Origin: Janthinobacterium sp. PAMC25594
Lineage (GTDB): Bacteria > Pseudomonadota > Gammaproteobacteria > Burkholderiales > Burkholderiaceae_D
Length of the DNA stretch: 64,000 nucleotides
Assembly (NCBI RefSeq): GCF_019443505.1
Contig: NZ_CP080377.1
Location: forward strand, 3,472,001-3,536,000
Reading direction: 5' to 3'
Part shown: piece after piece, positions 30,984-40,291 of the stretch
Numbering within the stretch: position 1 is the first letter of the stretch
Layout: every line of letters starts with the position of its first letter
Program-made: the position numbers and the translations under genes
Notes under the pieces: model-generated
The model's database searches: none
The model's input: the letters and a program-made list of their open reading frames with translations, nothing else
What the model was told of the DNA's origin: nothing

Positions 30984-33263
30984 TCAAGGACAGGAGAATG
31001 TCAGTCTAAACGGGTAACTGGTGGCGTTACCCAGCGGCGTCGTCACTGTTACATTAAACGTGCTGACCACATTCGCTACACAATTTGTCGGCGTCAGGCT
31101 GTTAATTGTAACGGCATGCCGGCCTCCCTGGTTACCTTGAATGTTGCCTCCGGTACGGTCATCCACGCCAAGCGTGTTGTGCGGATAGATATTTTGGATG
31201 CTATCCGGGGTGATGGATCCGACTCCATTGATCATATTCGTGATCGCGACAGTCGTCCCGGAAGGCATGGGATTTTGATGCAAATCGCTCAATCGCAGGC
31301 TGAATTGACGCACTCCAGCGGCTGAAACGCTCCCCAGATCATAAGTGCTGCGATCGAGGCTGACCTGGGCCGACTGATCGAACAGCGTGACATTTTCGGG
31401 ACGGCTGCCGCTCAGGAAGATGGCGATCTTCGCGAACAGCGTCTTGCTGCCGTCCGAAGTGCTGGCGCAGACGGTGGCAAGACCGGGCCACAGGCTGTCG
31501 GGCGTGCCGCCATGGCTGACGTCATTGCAGGGCGTGACAGGTGGATTGGTCGCCACACGCGGGTTCTGGCTGCGGAAGTCGACCGAGCAGCCGCCGTTCA
31601 TGGTGGTGCAGCCGCCCATGCTGGACGAGCCGATGGCGCCCAAGTTGCTCTGGAATGCCACTGGCGTACCATCGGGAACGGGGTTGCCCGCTTGATCTGC
31701 CAGCAAGATAGTGACGGTCGTGGCAGGGTTGCCCACGGGGCTGTCATACGACCAGCCTTCCACGCTGGACTTGACGGAGCTGAGCGAAAACGCCGTTTGC
31801 ACAGGCAAACCAGTCGTTACCAGGATGGAATCGGACAAAGTGGAAATGCCAGAGGCCAAGCTGGCCTTGACGCGGAAGGTGGTCGGGGTGGTGCCGGAAT
31901 TGACGGTGGTGATGACGTCACCGTTGGCATCCGTGGTGTCTGTCACTTTATTGAGCGTCATGCCAGGGCCGTTCAACAGCGCAAACGTCACTTCCTGGCC
32001 GACCAGCGGTTTGTTGAAAGTATCGAATACGCGGAAAGTCAGCGTGGCCATTTCCGTGCGCGCTATGCCGCCCTGCCCTTGAATCACGATCGATTTTCCT
32101 ATCGGACTGACGGCGGAAAACTGTACCGATGCCGGCGCGACGCGGCCGATCGGCAGCGTCGCGTGAAGATACATGGAAGCGCTGCCCGCCACTGTGGCAT
32201 TGACCATATCGTAGTCATTGCAACCCAGGTCGCGGAAAACAGCCGTAGCCTTGCCGTTAATTACCGGCACGCCACTGGTCACGCTAGCCTTGCCGGCCTG
32301 CACGCAAGTCGAACTGAAATTGACCGTCTGGCCTGATCCCGTGTACAGGCTGGTGCCAGCCATGACATCAACCGTGACGTTGGTGGTGCCATAGGCCGCG
32401 ATGCTGGCGGGCGAAAACCGCATGTTCTCCACACTCAGGTCGGTGGCTCCCAGCACATAATTGATCTGGCTGCCGGCAACGGCACCATTGGCCGTCGTCG
32501 TCGCCTGCAAAGTGGCCGCGCCGCTGGCCGACAGGCTGAATGGCCGCAGCGTGACGCTGGCCGTGCCTGTCGCATCGGTCAGTACTGTCCCTACCGATGG
32601 TGACATCACTGCCATGGTATTGTCAGTGGAGAATGCGACCAGGGCGTTGGTGATCGGCTTGCCGTTCAAATCGGTCACCAACGCCTTGGCCGTCAGCGGC
32701 GTGGCGCTCGACAGCGCGTTACTGGCGCTGCTACCACTGAACAGCGACAGCGTCATTTTCGCGCCCGCAGCCTGCGCCGCCTTGACTTCATAACTCCCCT
32801 CGCCGGTGACCATGGCGGTGCCCGCCGCGACAGTGGCCGTCAGCTTGCCCGCACCGGTGACCGTCGCATTCAAGGCCGAGACAGTGATGCTGGCATAGCC
32901 TTTGGCATCCGTCAGCGCCGTGCCATTGCTCGACGACAGCGTTACCAATGTGGCGTCGGAGGCGAAAGTGACTATCGTATTGCTGACCGGAGCACCATTT
33001 TTATCGATCACCAGCGCCTTGGCCGTCAGCGGCGCAGTGCTGCTTAGCGTAATGGCAGGCTGGTCGGCCGAGTTCAACAGGCTCACCGTGACCGTCGCGG
33101 CCACACCACCGGTGGTACCACCGCCCTTGCCGCCATCAATGGTCGGATCACCGCCACCGCCACCACAGGCGGCCAGCACAGTGCTCAAGACCAGCAAAGC
33201 CAGCCAATTCAATGCCCTACTCCAAGAGGTATTGCCTAAAGAGAAATTCCGCATAGTCGCCAT
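30984..33263 (-). CDS. Big_1 Ig-like repeat lipoprotein
   Basis: 759 aa. The N-terminus is a lipoprotein signal (WLALLVLSTVLAAC, Cys33) followed by a Gly-rich spacer (GGGGGDPTIDGG...). Several Ig-like repeats of the invasin/intimin Big_1 type follow, each with a LTAKALVxDxNGxPxxN or similar start and TDAxGxAxxxV end; the first two (about 55-155 and 165-275) are most alike. It is probably attached to the outer membrane and faces outside or the periplasm. The gene lies just downstream of pilQ in the same direction. Adhesion is a guess from the fold. The first ATG (33263) or ATG at residue 4 may be used. Confidence 0.78.
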   Translation of the reverse strand: MATMRNFSLGNTSWSRALNWLALLVLSTVLAACGGGGGDPTIDGGKGGGTTGGVAATVTVSLLNSADQPAITLSSTAPLTAKALVIDKNGAPVSNTIVTFASDATLVTLSSSNGTALTDAKGYASITVSALNATVTGAGKLTATVAAGTAMVTGEGSYEVKAAQAAGAKMTLSLFSGSSASNALSSATPLTAKALVTDLNGKPITNALVAFSTDNTMAVMSPSVGTVLTDATGTASVTLRPFSLSASGAATLQATTTANGAVAGSQINYVLGATDLSVENMRFSPASIAAYGTTNVTVDVMAGTSLYTGSGQTVNFSSTCVQAGKASVTSGVPVINGKATAVFRDLGCNDYDMVNATVAGSASMYLHATLPIGRVAPASVQFSAVSPIGKSIVIQGQGGIARTEMATLTFRVFDTFNKPLVGQEVTFALLNGPGMTLNKVTDTTDANGDVITTVNSGTTPTTFRVKASLASGISTLSDSILVTTGLPVQTAFSLSSVKSSVEGWSYDSPVGNPATTVTILLADQAGNPVPDGTPVAFQSNLGAIGSSSMGGCTTMNGGCSVDFRSQNPRVATNPPVTPCNDVSHGGTPDSLWPGLATVCASTSDGSKTLFAKIAIFLSGSRPENVTLFDQSAQVSLDRSTYDLGSVSAAGVRQFSLRLSDLHQNPMPSGTTVAITNMINGVGSITPDSIQNIYPHNTLGVDDRTGGNIQGNQGGRHAVTINSLTPTNCVANVVSTFNVTVTTPLGNATSYPFRLTFSCP

Positions 33264-33309
33264 CAGTCCGCTTTCGTTTGCATTGTTACTTAAACGTAAA
33301 GATGTGACA

Positions 33310-34737
33310 TTAACGTGTTGCTGGCCGATCTGCCACTATTTTCGGCGTAATAAACACCATCAGTTCCGTTTTTTCTTGACTGCGGCCCGTGCTGCGGAAA
33401 AAAACACCGAGCACGGGGATGTCGCCCAGCAGCGGCACCTTGCTGTCCGTACCCCGTTCGGACTGCTGATAAATGCCACCCAGCACCACCGTGCCGCCGT
33501 CTTCCACCATCACTTGCGTCCGCACGTGTTTGGTGTCGATGGCGAAGCCGAAACGCGTTTCCTGGCCCACGCTATCCTTGTTCACATCCACTTCCAGCAC
33601 CACGTTGCCGTCCGGCGTGATCTGCGGCGTGACCTCCAGGCGCAGGTTCGCCTTGCGAAACGTGATCGAAGTGGCGCCGCTGCTGGTGGCCACCTGGTAG
33701 GGCAGTTCGATGCCCTGCTCGATCAGCGCCAGTACCTTGTCGGCCGTCACCACCCGAGGGCTGGAAATGATCTTGCCCCTGCCATCGGCTTCCAGCGCGG
33801 ACAACTCCAGGTTTAAAAAGCGGTTGGCGGCCGCCGAAAACAGGCTCAGGGCGAAGCTGGCCGGCTGCAAGCCATTGATGCTGGCGGCCGGCAAGTTGAC
33901 GAATTGCGTGTTCGGCACGAAGGCGCCGGCGCCGGCCACCGTTTGCCCCGTCGCCTCGCCCACGCCCTGATACGTGCCGCCGATGGCCGCGCGGCGTCCG
34001 CTGCCACCGAGCGAAAAACCCGGCAACTGGCCCGCTGCCAGGCGCTGGTCCGTAAAACCCAGGCGCGCGCCCAGGTTGCGGCTGAAGCTGTCGTTCGCCT
34101 CGACGATGCGCGCCTCGATCATCACTTGCCGCGTTGGAATATCCGTCTTGGCGATCAGCTGACGGATCTGCTCCAGGCGCGCCGGCACGTCGGTGACGAA
34201 CAGCTGGTTCGTGCGCGGCTCGATCAGCACGCTGCCACGGCGCGACAGCAGCCGGCTGCGCCCTTCCCCCGCGTCCAGGCCGAACACGGTACGGAATGCT
34301 TCGGCCTTCTGGTAATTGAGCTGGAAGATGGCTGATTGCAAGGGTTCGAGTTCGGCGATCTGCGCGCGCTGTTCCAGTTCCAGTTTTTCGCGCGCCAGCA
34401 TTTCCTCGCGCGGCGCGATCCACAGCACGTTGCCATTGCGCCGCATGTCCAGGCCCTTCGCCTGCAGCAGCACGTCGAGCGCCAGGTCCCACGGCAAGTC
34501 GCGCAGGCGCATCGTCACATTGCCGGCCACGCTGTCGCTGGCGATGATGTTTTTCCCCGACGCGTCGGCCAGGATGTGCAGGGCCGCGCGCACGCCCACG
34601 TTCTGGAAATCGACGGAGATTTTCTCGCCGGCATACTGGCGCGGCGCCGTCACCGGCACCACCGCCTCGTCCCCGGCCAGGGCGGCGCCATGCAGCAATA
34701 GCCAATACATCGAACACATCCACACAGACGGCTTCAT
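33310..34737 (-). CDS. pilQ: Type IV pilus secretin PilQ, short form
   Basis: 475 aa with a signal peptide (ending GAALAGD). Residues about 35-115 are a secretin/TonB STN-like domain (ISVDFQNVGVRAALHILADASG) and an N1 domain follows (LNYQKAEAF). The secretin core holds IPTRQVMIEARIVEAND, VEDGGTVVLGGIYQ and VPLLGDIPVLGVFFRS. Its ring lets the pilus cross the outer membrane. Most PilQ proteins are about 700 aa with N-terminal AMIN domains; this one has none. The ATG overlaps the pilOP stop (ATGA). Confidence 0.92.
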   Translation of the reverse strand: MKPSVWMCSMYWLLLHGAALAGDEAVVPVTAPRQYAGEKISVDFQNVGVRAALHILADASGKNIIASDSVAGNVTMRLRDLPWDLALDVLLQAKGLDMRRNGNVLWIAPREEMLAREKLELEQRAQIAELEPLQSAIFQLNYQKAEAFRTVFGLDAGEGRSRLLSRRGSVLIEPRTNQLFVTDVPARLEQIRQLIAKTDIPTRQVMIEARIVEANDSFSRNLGARLGFTDQRLAAGQLPGFSLGGSGRRAAIGGTYQGVGEATGQTVAGAGAFVPNTQFVNLPAASINGLQPASFALSLFSAAANRFLNLELSALEADGRGKIISSPRVVTADKVLALIEQGIELPYQVATSSGATSITFRKANLRLEVTPQITPDGNVVLEVDVNKDSVGQETRFGFAIDTKHVRTQVMVEDGGTVVLGGIYQQSERGTDSKVPLLGDIPVLGVFFRSTGRSQEKTELMVFITPKIVADRPATR

Positions 34738-35756
34738 GGCGTGACCTCCGGCACACTGGCCCTGGCGTCACCCGGTCTTTGCAGGGACAGGCTGCCATGC
34801 CGTTCGCGCCACCCGCCGCCCGCGTCCGGCAGCAACTCTTTGTACTGCAGCGCCTGTTCGCTGATTTGCGTGACCCGGCCGTGGTCTGGCCCCAGATACT
34901 GGCCCACCGCCACCCGGTACACGCGCTGGCCCGCCAGCAGCAGCGCGCTCAGGCGCCCTCCCTGTTGCACGCTGCCCACCATGCTGATGGCCGGCAAGGC
35001 GACGCTTTCCAGCGGCTCGCGCACGCGGCGCGGGTCGGGTCCGGCCACACTGCCATGCTGGCCCGGCGCGCTTGCCGCCGCCAATGCATTAAAAGGGTCG
35101 GCCAGGGCGGCGGCCGCGTACGGCTGCGGCACGACAGCGGCAAGCGGGCGCCATGCCGGCGCGCCGGTCTTTGCAGGCAATGCCGCTTGTGCCGCCAGCT
35201 CCCCCGCTTCGGGCAAGCGATACGCGTGCAGCACGGCATCGAGGGTCAGCAAGCGATCCTTGCCCTGGGTCAAGGCCAGCTCATGCACCGTGACGATGCG
35301 CGGCAGGCGCGCCAGGTCCCCCAGCAACGCGCCCATGGCGTGATAGCCGCCGCGCAACTGTATGGCGATCGGCAAGGCGACATACGGCGCTTGCGGCCGG
35401 GCCGCGCCCGGCTTGAACAGCGAAAATTGCAGTCCGCGCGACTGGCCTGCGGCGTTAATGTCCGTCAACAGCACCGCCATCGCTTGCTGGTCGGGCAATT
35501 GCTGTTCCAGCTGGGCCAGCTCGGCGCCGGCCTGGCGCCGCTGCGCACGCCACTGCGGCAACTGGCTCGCCCTGGCTTGCGCCGCCAGATACCCGGCGCG
35601 CAAGCGGCCTTCCTCGTCTTGCGCCGCCTGCACGGCGGCCATGAGTCCCTCCAGCCACGCAAGGTGCAGCAGCGCGGCCACCAGCGTACCGGCCAGGCTG
35701 GCGCACGCGAGGCGCGCGGGTAGCGGCCACAGCGACGCAGTCTTCAAGCTCAGCAT
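34734..35756 (-). CDS. PilO-PilP fusion protein (type IV pilus alignment complex)
   Basis: 340 aa from ATG at 35756 with GGAGG upstream. Residues 1-195 are PilO-like: one N-terminal transmembrane helix, a coiled coil, then LLTDINAAGQSRGLQFSLF and YHAMGALLGDLARLPRIV. Residues about 215-340 are PilP-like: DPFNALA, REPLESVALPAISMVGS, RVYRVAVGQYLGPDHGRV. PilP is normally a separate lipoprotein that binds PilQ; here it is tethered through PilO, so no lipobox is present. It sits between pilN and pilQ. Confidence 0.85.
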   Translation of the reverse strand: MLSLKTASLWPLPARLACASLAGTLVAALLHLAWLEGLMAAVQAAQDEEGRLRAGYLAAQARASQLPQWRAQRRQAGAELAQLEQQLPDQQAMAVLLTDINAAGQSRGLQFSLFKPGAARPQAPYVALPIAIQLRGGYHAMGALLGDLARLPRIVTVHELALTQGKDRLLTLDAVLHAYRLPEAGELAAQAALPAKTGAPAWRPLAAVVPQPYAAAALADPFNALAAASAPGQHGSVAGPDPRRVREPLESVALPAISMVGSVQQGGRLSALLLAGQRVYRVAVGQYLGPDHGRVTQISEQALQYKELLPDAGGGWRERHGSLSLQRPGDARASVPEVTP

Positions 35757-35771
35757 GATCAACCTCCAAGA

Positions 35772-36320
35772 CTAGGGTGCCAACGCCAGCCGTATCGTCC
35801 ATTCCACGGCGCCATCTGCCGCACCGCGCACTTCAATCACTTCCGGGCGGGACCAGGGTGCTGCCTGCTCCAGCGCCTGCAGCAATGCTGCGACCTTTTC
35901 CTGCGAAATGGCATGCCCTTGCAGGCGCACCATCGCCGATTCCTGGCGCACACTGTGCAAGGCCACACCGGCCGGCATCGCCCGCGCCAGCGCGTCCAGC
36001 ATGCGCACCCAGGCATGGCGTTGCTCTTGCAAATTGGCAATGGCCTGCTGGCGCAGCAGCAGTGCCGCTGTCTCTCCCTGCACCCGCTTGCCGGTGGCAA
36101 GGATGGCATTCACCTGCTGCATGGCATGGCGCCAGCCTTGCTGGCGACGCAGCTGCACGTCGAGCTGCTGCTGCAGCCAGGCGCCTGCCGCCAGGGCCAA
36201 CAGCAATCCCAGCACCGCCCCACCAACCAGCTGCCACAGCAGCTGTTGACTGCGCCGACGCCGTGCCGCCTGCCGATGCGGCAACAGGTTGATGCATGGC
36301 ACTTGCGCCACGGCCGTCAT
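35772..36320 (-). CDS. pilN: Type IV pilus inner-membrane protein PilN
   Basis: 182 aa. A cytoplasmic N-terminal INLLPHR motif, which binds PilM in this family, is followed by one transmembrane helix (LVGGAVLGLLLALAAGAWL), a coiled coil and a ferredoxin-like periplasmic domain (LHSVRQESAMVRLQGHA). It dimerises with PilO in the alignment complex. The ATG overlaps the pilM stop (ATGA). Confidence 0.88.
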   Translation of the reverse strand: MTAVAQVPCINLLPHRQAARRRRSQQLLWQLVGGAVLGLLLALAAGAWLQQQLDVQLRRQQGWRHAMQQVNAILATGKRVQGETAALLLRQQAIANLQEQRHAWVRMLDALARAMPAGVALHSVRQESAMVRLQGHAISQEKVAALLQALEQAAPWSRPEVIEVRGAADGAVEWTIRLALAP

Positions 36321-36958
36321 CGCGCGTACCGGTGCATGGCCAGGCCCCAGGCCAGCTGATAACTGAGGCCGCCGTCCGGCAAGGCTTGCCAGCCACCCTG
36401 CGCGAGCGCCGCCTGCAGGGCCAGCGCCTCGCTATCCATGACGATGGGCGTCAAGCCGGCCGCCATGGCCGCATCGAGGCGGCGCTGCACGCTGGCGCGC
36501 CGCGCCGCCACCAGCAGCACGTCGATCTCCCTGCCTGTCTGGCCCGCAAGCGGCGGCGCGGGGCCGAGAATGAAAAAATCCAGGCTGGCGTCTTCCAGCG
36601 CAAACGGCATGTATTGGGCCGCTTCCAGCTCCACGAGGATTTCCAGCTGTTCCTCCGGCAAGCCGGCGGGCAGGCGGATCGCATGCGTGATCAGGGCCGT
36701 GGCCGGCATGGCCAGCGCCACGCGGGTGCAGCCGCTGCCACTGTTGCGGCATGCCAGGCGCACGGCGCTGGCCAGGCCCTGTGGATCTTCGACATGACCT
36801 TCCAGCATCACTCCTGCCGCCAGCGCGGCGCTGCCGCAATGCCGGCATGACAATTTTCCCCGCCGGCGCCTCAACTCGACCACGCGCACGGCATCGTCCG
36901 CCATATCGATGCCCAGCAAACCGATGCCAAGAAAACTGCGGATGGATATGTTTTTCAT
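36317..36958 (-). CDS. pilM: Type IV pilus actin-like protein PilM, short form
   Basis: 213 aa. The start is like PilM (IGLLGIDMADDAVRVVELRRR), followed by VALAMPATALITHAIRLPAGL and LEAAQYMPFALED. The C-terminal GLSYQLAWGLAMHRY resembles the family's last helix. PilM is normally about 350 aa; the segment between PIVMDSEALAL and the C-terminal helix is missing, so much of the second ATP-binding lobe is absent. The gene heads the pil operon, and its promoter should be in the 291-base gap upstream. Confidence 0.75.
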   Translation of the reverse strand: MKNISIRSFLGIGLLGIDMADDAVRVVELRRRRGKLSCRHCGSAALAAGVMLEGHVEDPQGLASAVRLACRNSGSGCTRVALAMPATALITHAIRLPAGLPEEQLEILVELEAAQYMPFALEDASLDFFILGPAPPLAGQTGREIDVLLVAARRASVQRRLDAAMAAGLTPIVMDSEALALQAALAQGGWQALPDGGLSYQLAWGLAMHRYAR

Positions 36959-37141
36959 AGAGAAACGTCAGCGTGGGAGGGGTTGCTGCCATCCGCAAGC
37001 CTAGTCCCGGCAGCGCTGGCTTGTAAACGGATTTCACGCTGGTGTCTGCGGCGCGCGGCGCCTATCTGGCGGGGCCGTGATCTGGCGCAGAATAATTGTT
37101 ACCAAATCCTGGTTGCCAGCGGGCCAATACGCGCTTATATA

Positions 37142-37165
37142 GAGTATCGGCAAGTTTCGATACTC
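37142..37165. promoter_or_regulatory. Inverted repeat between pilM and mrcA
   Basis: GAGTATCG and CGATACTC form a perfect 8-bp inverted repeat with an 8-base centre in the 291-base divergent gap 36959-37249. A TATAAT hexamer lies at 37210-37215 towards mrcA, but no good -35 is seen. The spacing suits a dimeric regulator; a small RNA hairpin is also possible. Confidence 0.4.
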
Positions 37166-37249
37166 CCCCGGCAAGCGCCACGGCGCGCTGCCACCCCGGC
37201 AAGCTCGCTTATAATTGACCGGCATAATTAACCGAAAGACATACGACGC

Positions 37250-39595
37250 ATGACATCTTCAAACACCGCTGGCTCCGCTGGCTCGAAGCCGCCCACCAAG
37301 GGCAGCAAACCCAAACGTTTTCTGCTAATGGCCCTGGTATCGCTGCTGGGCCTGGGCATCGTCGGCGTCTTGCTGGTGGTGTTTGGCCTGGCCATGGCCT
37401 ATCCGAACCTGCCGGCGCTCGATACCTTGACTGATTACAAGCCAAAGATGCCGCTGCGCGTGTTCACGTCCGACAGTGTGCTGATCGGCGAGTTCGGTGA
37501 AGAGCGGCGCAACATGGTGCATATCAAGGATATTCCCGATGTCATGAAGAAAGCCGTGCTGGCCATCGAAGATGACCGCTTCTATGAACATGGTGGCGTC
37601 GACTATCTGGGTATCACGCGCGCGGCCCTGCACAACCTGACGGGTGGCGCCAAGCAAGGCGCCTCGACCATCACGCAACAGGTGGCGCGCAATTTCTTCC
37701 TGTCCAGCGAACAGACCTTGAAACGCAAGGCGTATGAAGTCTTGCTTGCATGGAAGATCGAGAAAAACCTCAGCAAGGACCAGATCCTCGAAGTGTATAT
37801 GAACCAGATTTATCTGGGACAGCGCGCCTACGGCTTCGCCTCGGCCGCGCAAATCTATTTCGGCAAGAATATCCAGGATCTCACCGTGGCCGAAGCGGCC
37901 ATGCTGGCCGGCTTGCCGAAGGCGCCGTCGGCCTACAACCCGGTCGTCAATCCGAAACGCGCGCGCATGCGTCAGCAATACATTCTGCAGCGCATGGCGC
38001 AGCTGGGCTACATCACGCCGGCGCAGTTCGAAGAAGCGAAAAATGAAGAGCTGAAAGTGAAGACCGACAGCAGCGCCTTCGGCGTGCACGCGGAATACGT
38101 GTCGGAAATGGCGCGCCAGCTGGTCTACGAGCAATTCAAGGAAGACACGTATACGCGCGGCCTGAACGTCTACACCACCATCACCAAGGCCGACCAGGAC
38201 GCCGCCTACATTGCCTTGCGCAAGGGCGTGATGGATTACGAGAAACGCCACGGCTACCGCGGCCCGGAAGCGTATATCGAGATTCCGAAAACCAAGGCCG
38301 AAGCGGACGACGCCATCGAGACGGAACTGGCCGACCACCCGGACAGCGACGACATCATCGCCGCCATGGTGCTGCAGGCGTCGCCCAAATCGTTGCAGGC
38401 AGTCACGTCAGCCGGCGAGGAAATTACCATTACCGGCCCCGGCCTGACCTTCGGCGCGGCCTGGCTGTCAGAAAAAGCGGCGCCGAACCGCCGCATCAAG
38501 CGCGGCGCCGTGATCCGCGTCATGCAAGAAAACAACACCTGGGTCTTGACGCAGATGCCGGAAGTGCAATCGGCGTTCGTCTCGGCCAGCACCACGGACG
38601 GCGCCATTCGCGCCATGGTGGGCGGCTTCGATTACAACCGCAACAAGTTCAACCATGTCACGCAGGCGTGGCGCCAGCCCGGTTCCGCCTTCAAGCCCTT
38701 CATCTATTCCGCTTCGCTGGAACGGGGCCTGTCGCCAGCCACCATCATCAACGATGCGCCGATCTCGTTCGACGCGGGCCAGACGGGCGGCCAGGCGTGG
38801 GAACCGAAAAACTACGACAGCAAATACGATGGTCCGATGACCATGCGCAAGGGTTTGATGAAATCGAAGAACATGATTTCCATCCGCATCCTGCACAAGA
38901 TCGGCGCCAAGTATGGCCAGGAATACGCGACGCGCTTCGGCTTTGATGCGGACAAGAACCCGCCCTACCTGACCCTGGCCCTGGGCGCCGGCAACGTGAC
39001 GCCGCTGCAGATGGCGGGCGCGTATGCCGTGTTCGCCAATGGCGGCTACAAGATCAACCCGTATCTGATCGCCAAGGTGACCGATAGCGATGGCAATATC
39101 CTGTCGCAAGCCAAGCCGGATCTGGCGGGCGAGGAAGCCAACCGCGTCATCGACGAGCGCAATGCCTTCATGATGAACAGCATGCTCAACGATGTCGTGC
39201 GCTTCGGCACGGCGAACAAGGCCATGGCCTTGAAGCGCCCTGACCTGGCCGGCAAGACGGGTACCACCAACGATTCCATCGACGCCTGGTTCGCCGGTTA
39301 CCAGGCCAAGCTGGTGGGCATCGCCTGGATCGGCTACGACCAGCCGCGCAACCTGGGCAACCGGGAAACGGGCGGCGGCCTGGCCTTGCCGATCTGGATC
39401 AACTACATGGCGAAGGCATTGAAAAGCATTCCCGTCGAGGAACGCGCCGTACCGGAAGGCCTGATACGCGTGGGCGACGAGTATTACTATGCGGAAAATC
39501 CACCGGGCACGGGCGTCGGCAGCCTGGAAGGCGCGGCGCGCGGCACGCCGGAGGAAGAGAAAGCCAAGGAAGCCGTCAAGAACGAGTTGTTCTGA
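37250..39595 (+). CDS. mrcA: Penicillin-binding protein 1A (bifunctional transglycosylase/transpeptidase)
   Basis: 781 aa. One N-terminal transmembrane helix (VSLLGLGIVGVLLVVFGLAMA) is followed by the glycosyltransferase domain (AIEDDRFYEHGGVD with the catalytic Glu, GASTITQQVARN). The transpeptidase domain has GSAFKPF (active Ser, SxxK), SKN and KTGTTND. It polymerises and crosslinks peptidoglycan at the inner membrane. It is divergent from pilM, the arrangement found in many proteobacteria (ponA-pilMNOPQ). Confidence 0.96.
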   Translation: MTSSNTAGSAGSKPPTKGSKPKRFLLMALVSLLGLGIVGVLLVVFGLAMAYPNLPALDTLTDYKPKMPLRVFTSDSVLIGEFGEERRNMVHIKDIPDVMKKAVLAIEDDRFYEHGGVDYLGITRAALHNLTGGAKQGASTITQQVARNFFLSSEQTLKRKAYEVLLAWKIEKNLSKDQILEVYMNQIYLGQRAYGFASAAQIYFGKNIQDLTVAEAAMLAGLPKAPSAYNPVVNPKRARMRQQYILQRMAQLGYITPAQFEEAKNEELKVKTDSSAFGVHAEYVSEMARQLVYEQFKEDTYTRGLNVYTTITKADQDAAYIALRKGVMDYEKRHGYRGPEAYIEIPKTKAEADDAIETELADHPDSDDIIAAMVLQASPKSLQAVTSAGEEITITGPGLTFGAAWLSEKAAPNRRIKRGAVIRVMQENNTWVLTQMPEVQSAFVSASTTDGAIRAMVGGFDYNRNKFNHVTQAWRQPGSAFKPFIYSASLERGLSPATIINDAPISFDAGQTGGQAWEPKNYDSKYDGPMTMRKGLMKSKNMISIRILHKIGAKYGQEYATRFGFDADKNPPYLTLALGAGNVTPLQMAGAYAVFANGGYKINPYLIAKVTDSDGNILSQAKPDLAGEEANRVIDERNAFMMNSMLNDVVRFGTANKAMALKRPDLAGKTGTTNDSIDAWFAGYQAKLVGIAWIGYDQPRNLGNRETGGGLALPIWINYMAKALKSIPVEERAVPEGLIRVGDEYYYAENPPGTGVGSLEGAARGTPEEEKAKEAVKNELF

Positions 39596-39615
39596 CGGAA
39601 ATTGCGGGGGATCGG

Positions 39616-39724
39616 GTAGGTCGGATTAGCGGGGGCCGCCGAGGCCGCAAGCGCGTAATCCGACAACATTGTTAGCGCCCGGGTGGTGTCGGATTACGCG
39701 GCTTCGCCGCTAATCCGACCTACG
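39616..39724. repeat. REP-like palindromic repeat, copy 2 (two inverted units)
   Basis: GTAGGTCGGATTA (39616) pairs with TAATCCGACA (39656), and a second unit GTCGGATTACGCGG / CCGCTAATCCGAC ends in CTAC at 39723. The two units in opposite orientation form a BIME-like element between the convergent ends of mrcA and cyaY. Confidence 0.8.
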
Positions 39725-39738
39725 TCTCGATGAGCTAA

Positions 39739-40068
39739 TTACTTCAGCACAACGGGCGCGCCCGCCTGCTCGCTGGCCATGGTGGACAAGGCGGCAAACA
39801 GTTCCGAGCCGTCGCGCGTGTTGAGCCATTCATCGCCCACACGCTTGTAATGAAAACCGCCGGAACGGGCGGCCACCCACATTTCGCGCATGGGGGCCTG
39901 GCTGTTGACGATGATTTTCGTGCCGTTGTCGATGAACTCGATTTCCAGCACATTGCCGCTGCGGCTGCATTCGACGTCGAGCACGTCTTCATCGTTCAGC
40001 CGGTCCAGCGCCGCGGCGATCTGGGTCAGGGTGGCTTCGGCCAGGGCCAGGAATTCCGATTCGCTCAT
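39739..40068 (-). CDS. cyaY: Frataxin-like iron donor CyaY
   Basis: 109 aa from ATG at 40068 (MSESEFLALAEATL) with TTGGAG upstream. Frataxin features: an acidic first helix, DVLDVECSRSGNVLEIEF strand, INSQAP-like IIVNSQAPMREMWVAAR and a final GSELFAAL helix. It takes part in iron-sulfur cluster assembly. It is divergent from the small LptM-like gene, as is common in betaproteobacteria. Confidence 0.95.
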   Translation of the reverse strand: MSESEFLALAEATLTQIAAALDRLNDEDVLDVECSRSGNVLEIEFIDNGTKIIVNSQAPMREMWVAARSGGFHYKRVGDEWLNTRDGSELFAALSTMASEQAGAPVVLK

Positions 40069-40108
40069 GCTACACTCCAAAGATCTTAATCAAACCGTGA
40101 TTCTAATC

Positions 40109-40291
40109 GTGAAGTCATCCTCAGCGTTTTATATCGGCATTGCCATTGTGGTTTCCAGCGTCCTGGCCGGCTGTGGCCAGCCCGGCGCCCTGTACCTGCC
40201 CAAGCCACCCGCGGCCAAAGGCGCGCCGGCAAAAGGCCCGGTCGAACCGGCGCCCGTGCCGCCGCCACCCGTGATCGTGCCAGTCACCTAA
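40109..40291 (+). CDS. lptM: Small lipoprotein, LptM (YifL) family
   Basis: 60 aa from GTG at 40109 (an in-frame GTG at 40097 is possible). A signal peptide with lipobox (VVSSVLAGC) is followed by the family motif CGQPGALYLPKPP and a Pro/Ala-rich end. LptM assists assembly of the LPS translocon LptDE at the outer membrane. cyaY lies divergently upstream. The stop TAA (40289-40291) overlaps the msrQ stop region on the other strand by four bases. Confidence 0.8.
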   Translation: MKSSSAFYIGIAIVVSSVLAGCGQPGALYLPKPPAAKGAPAKGPVEPAPVPPPPVIVPVT

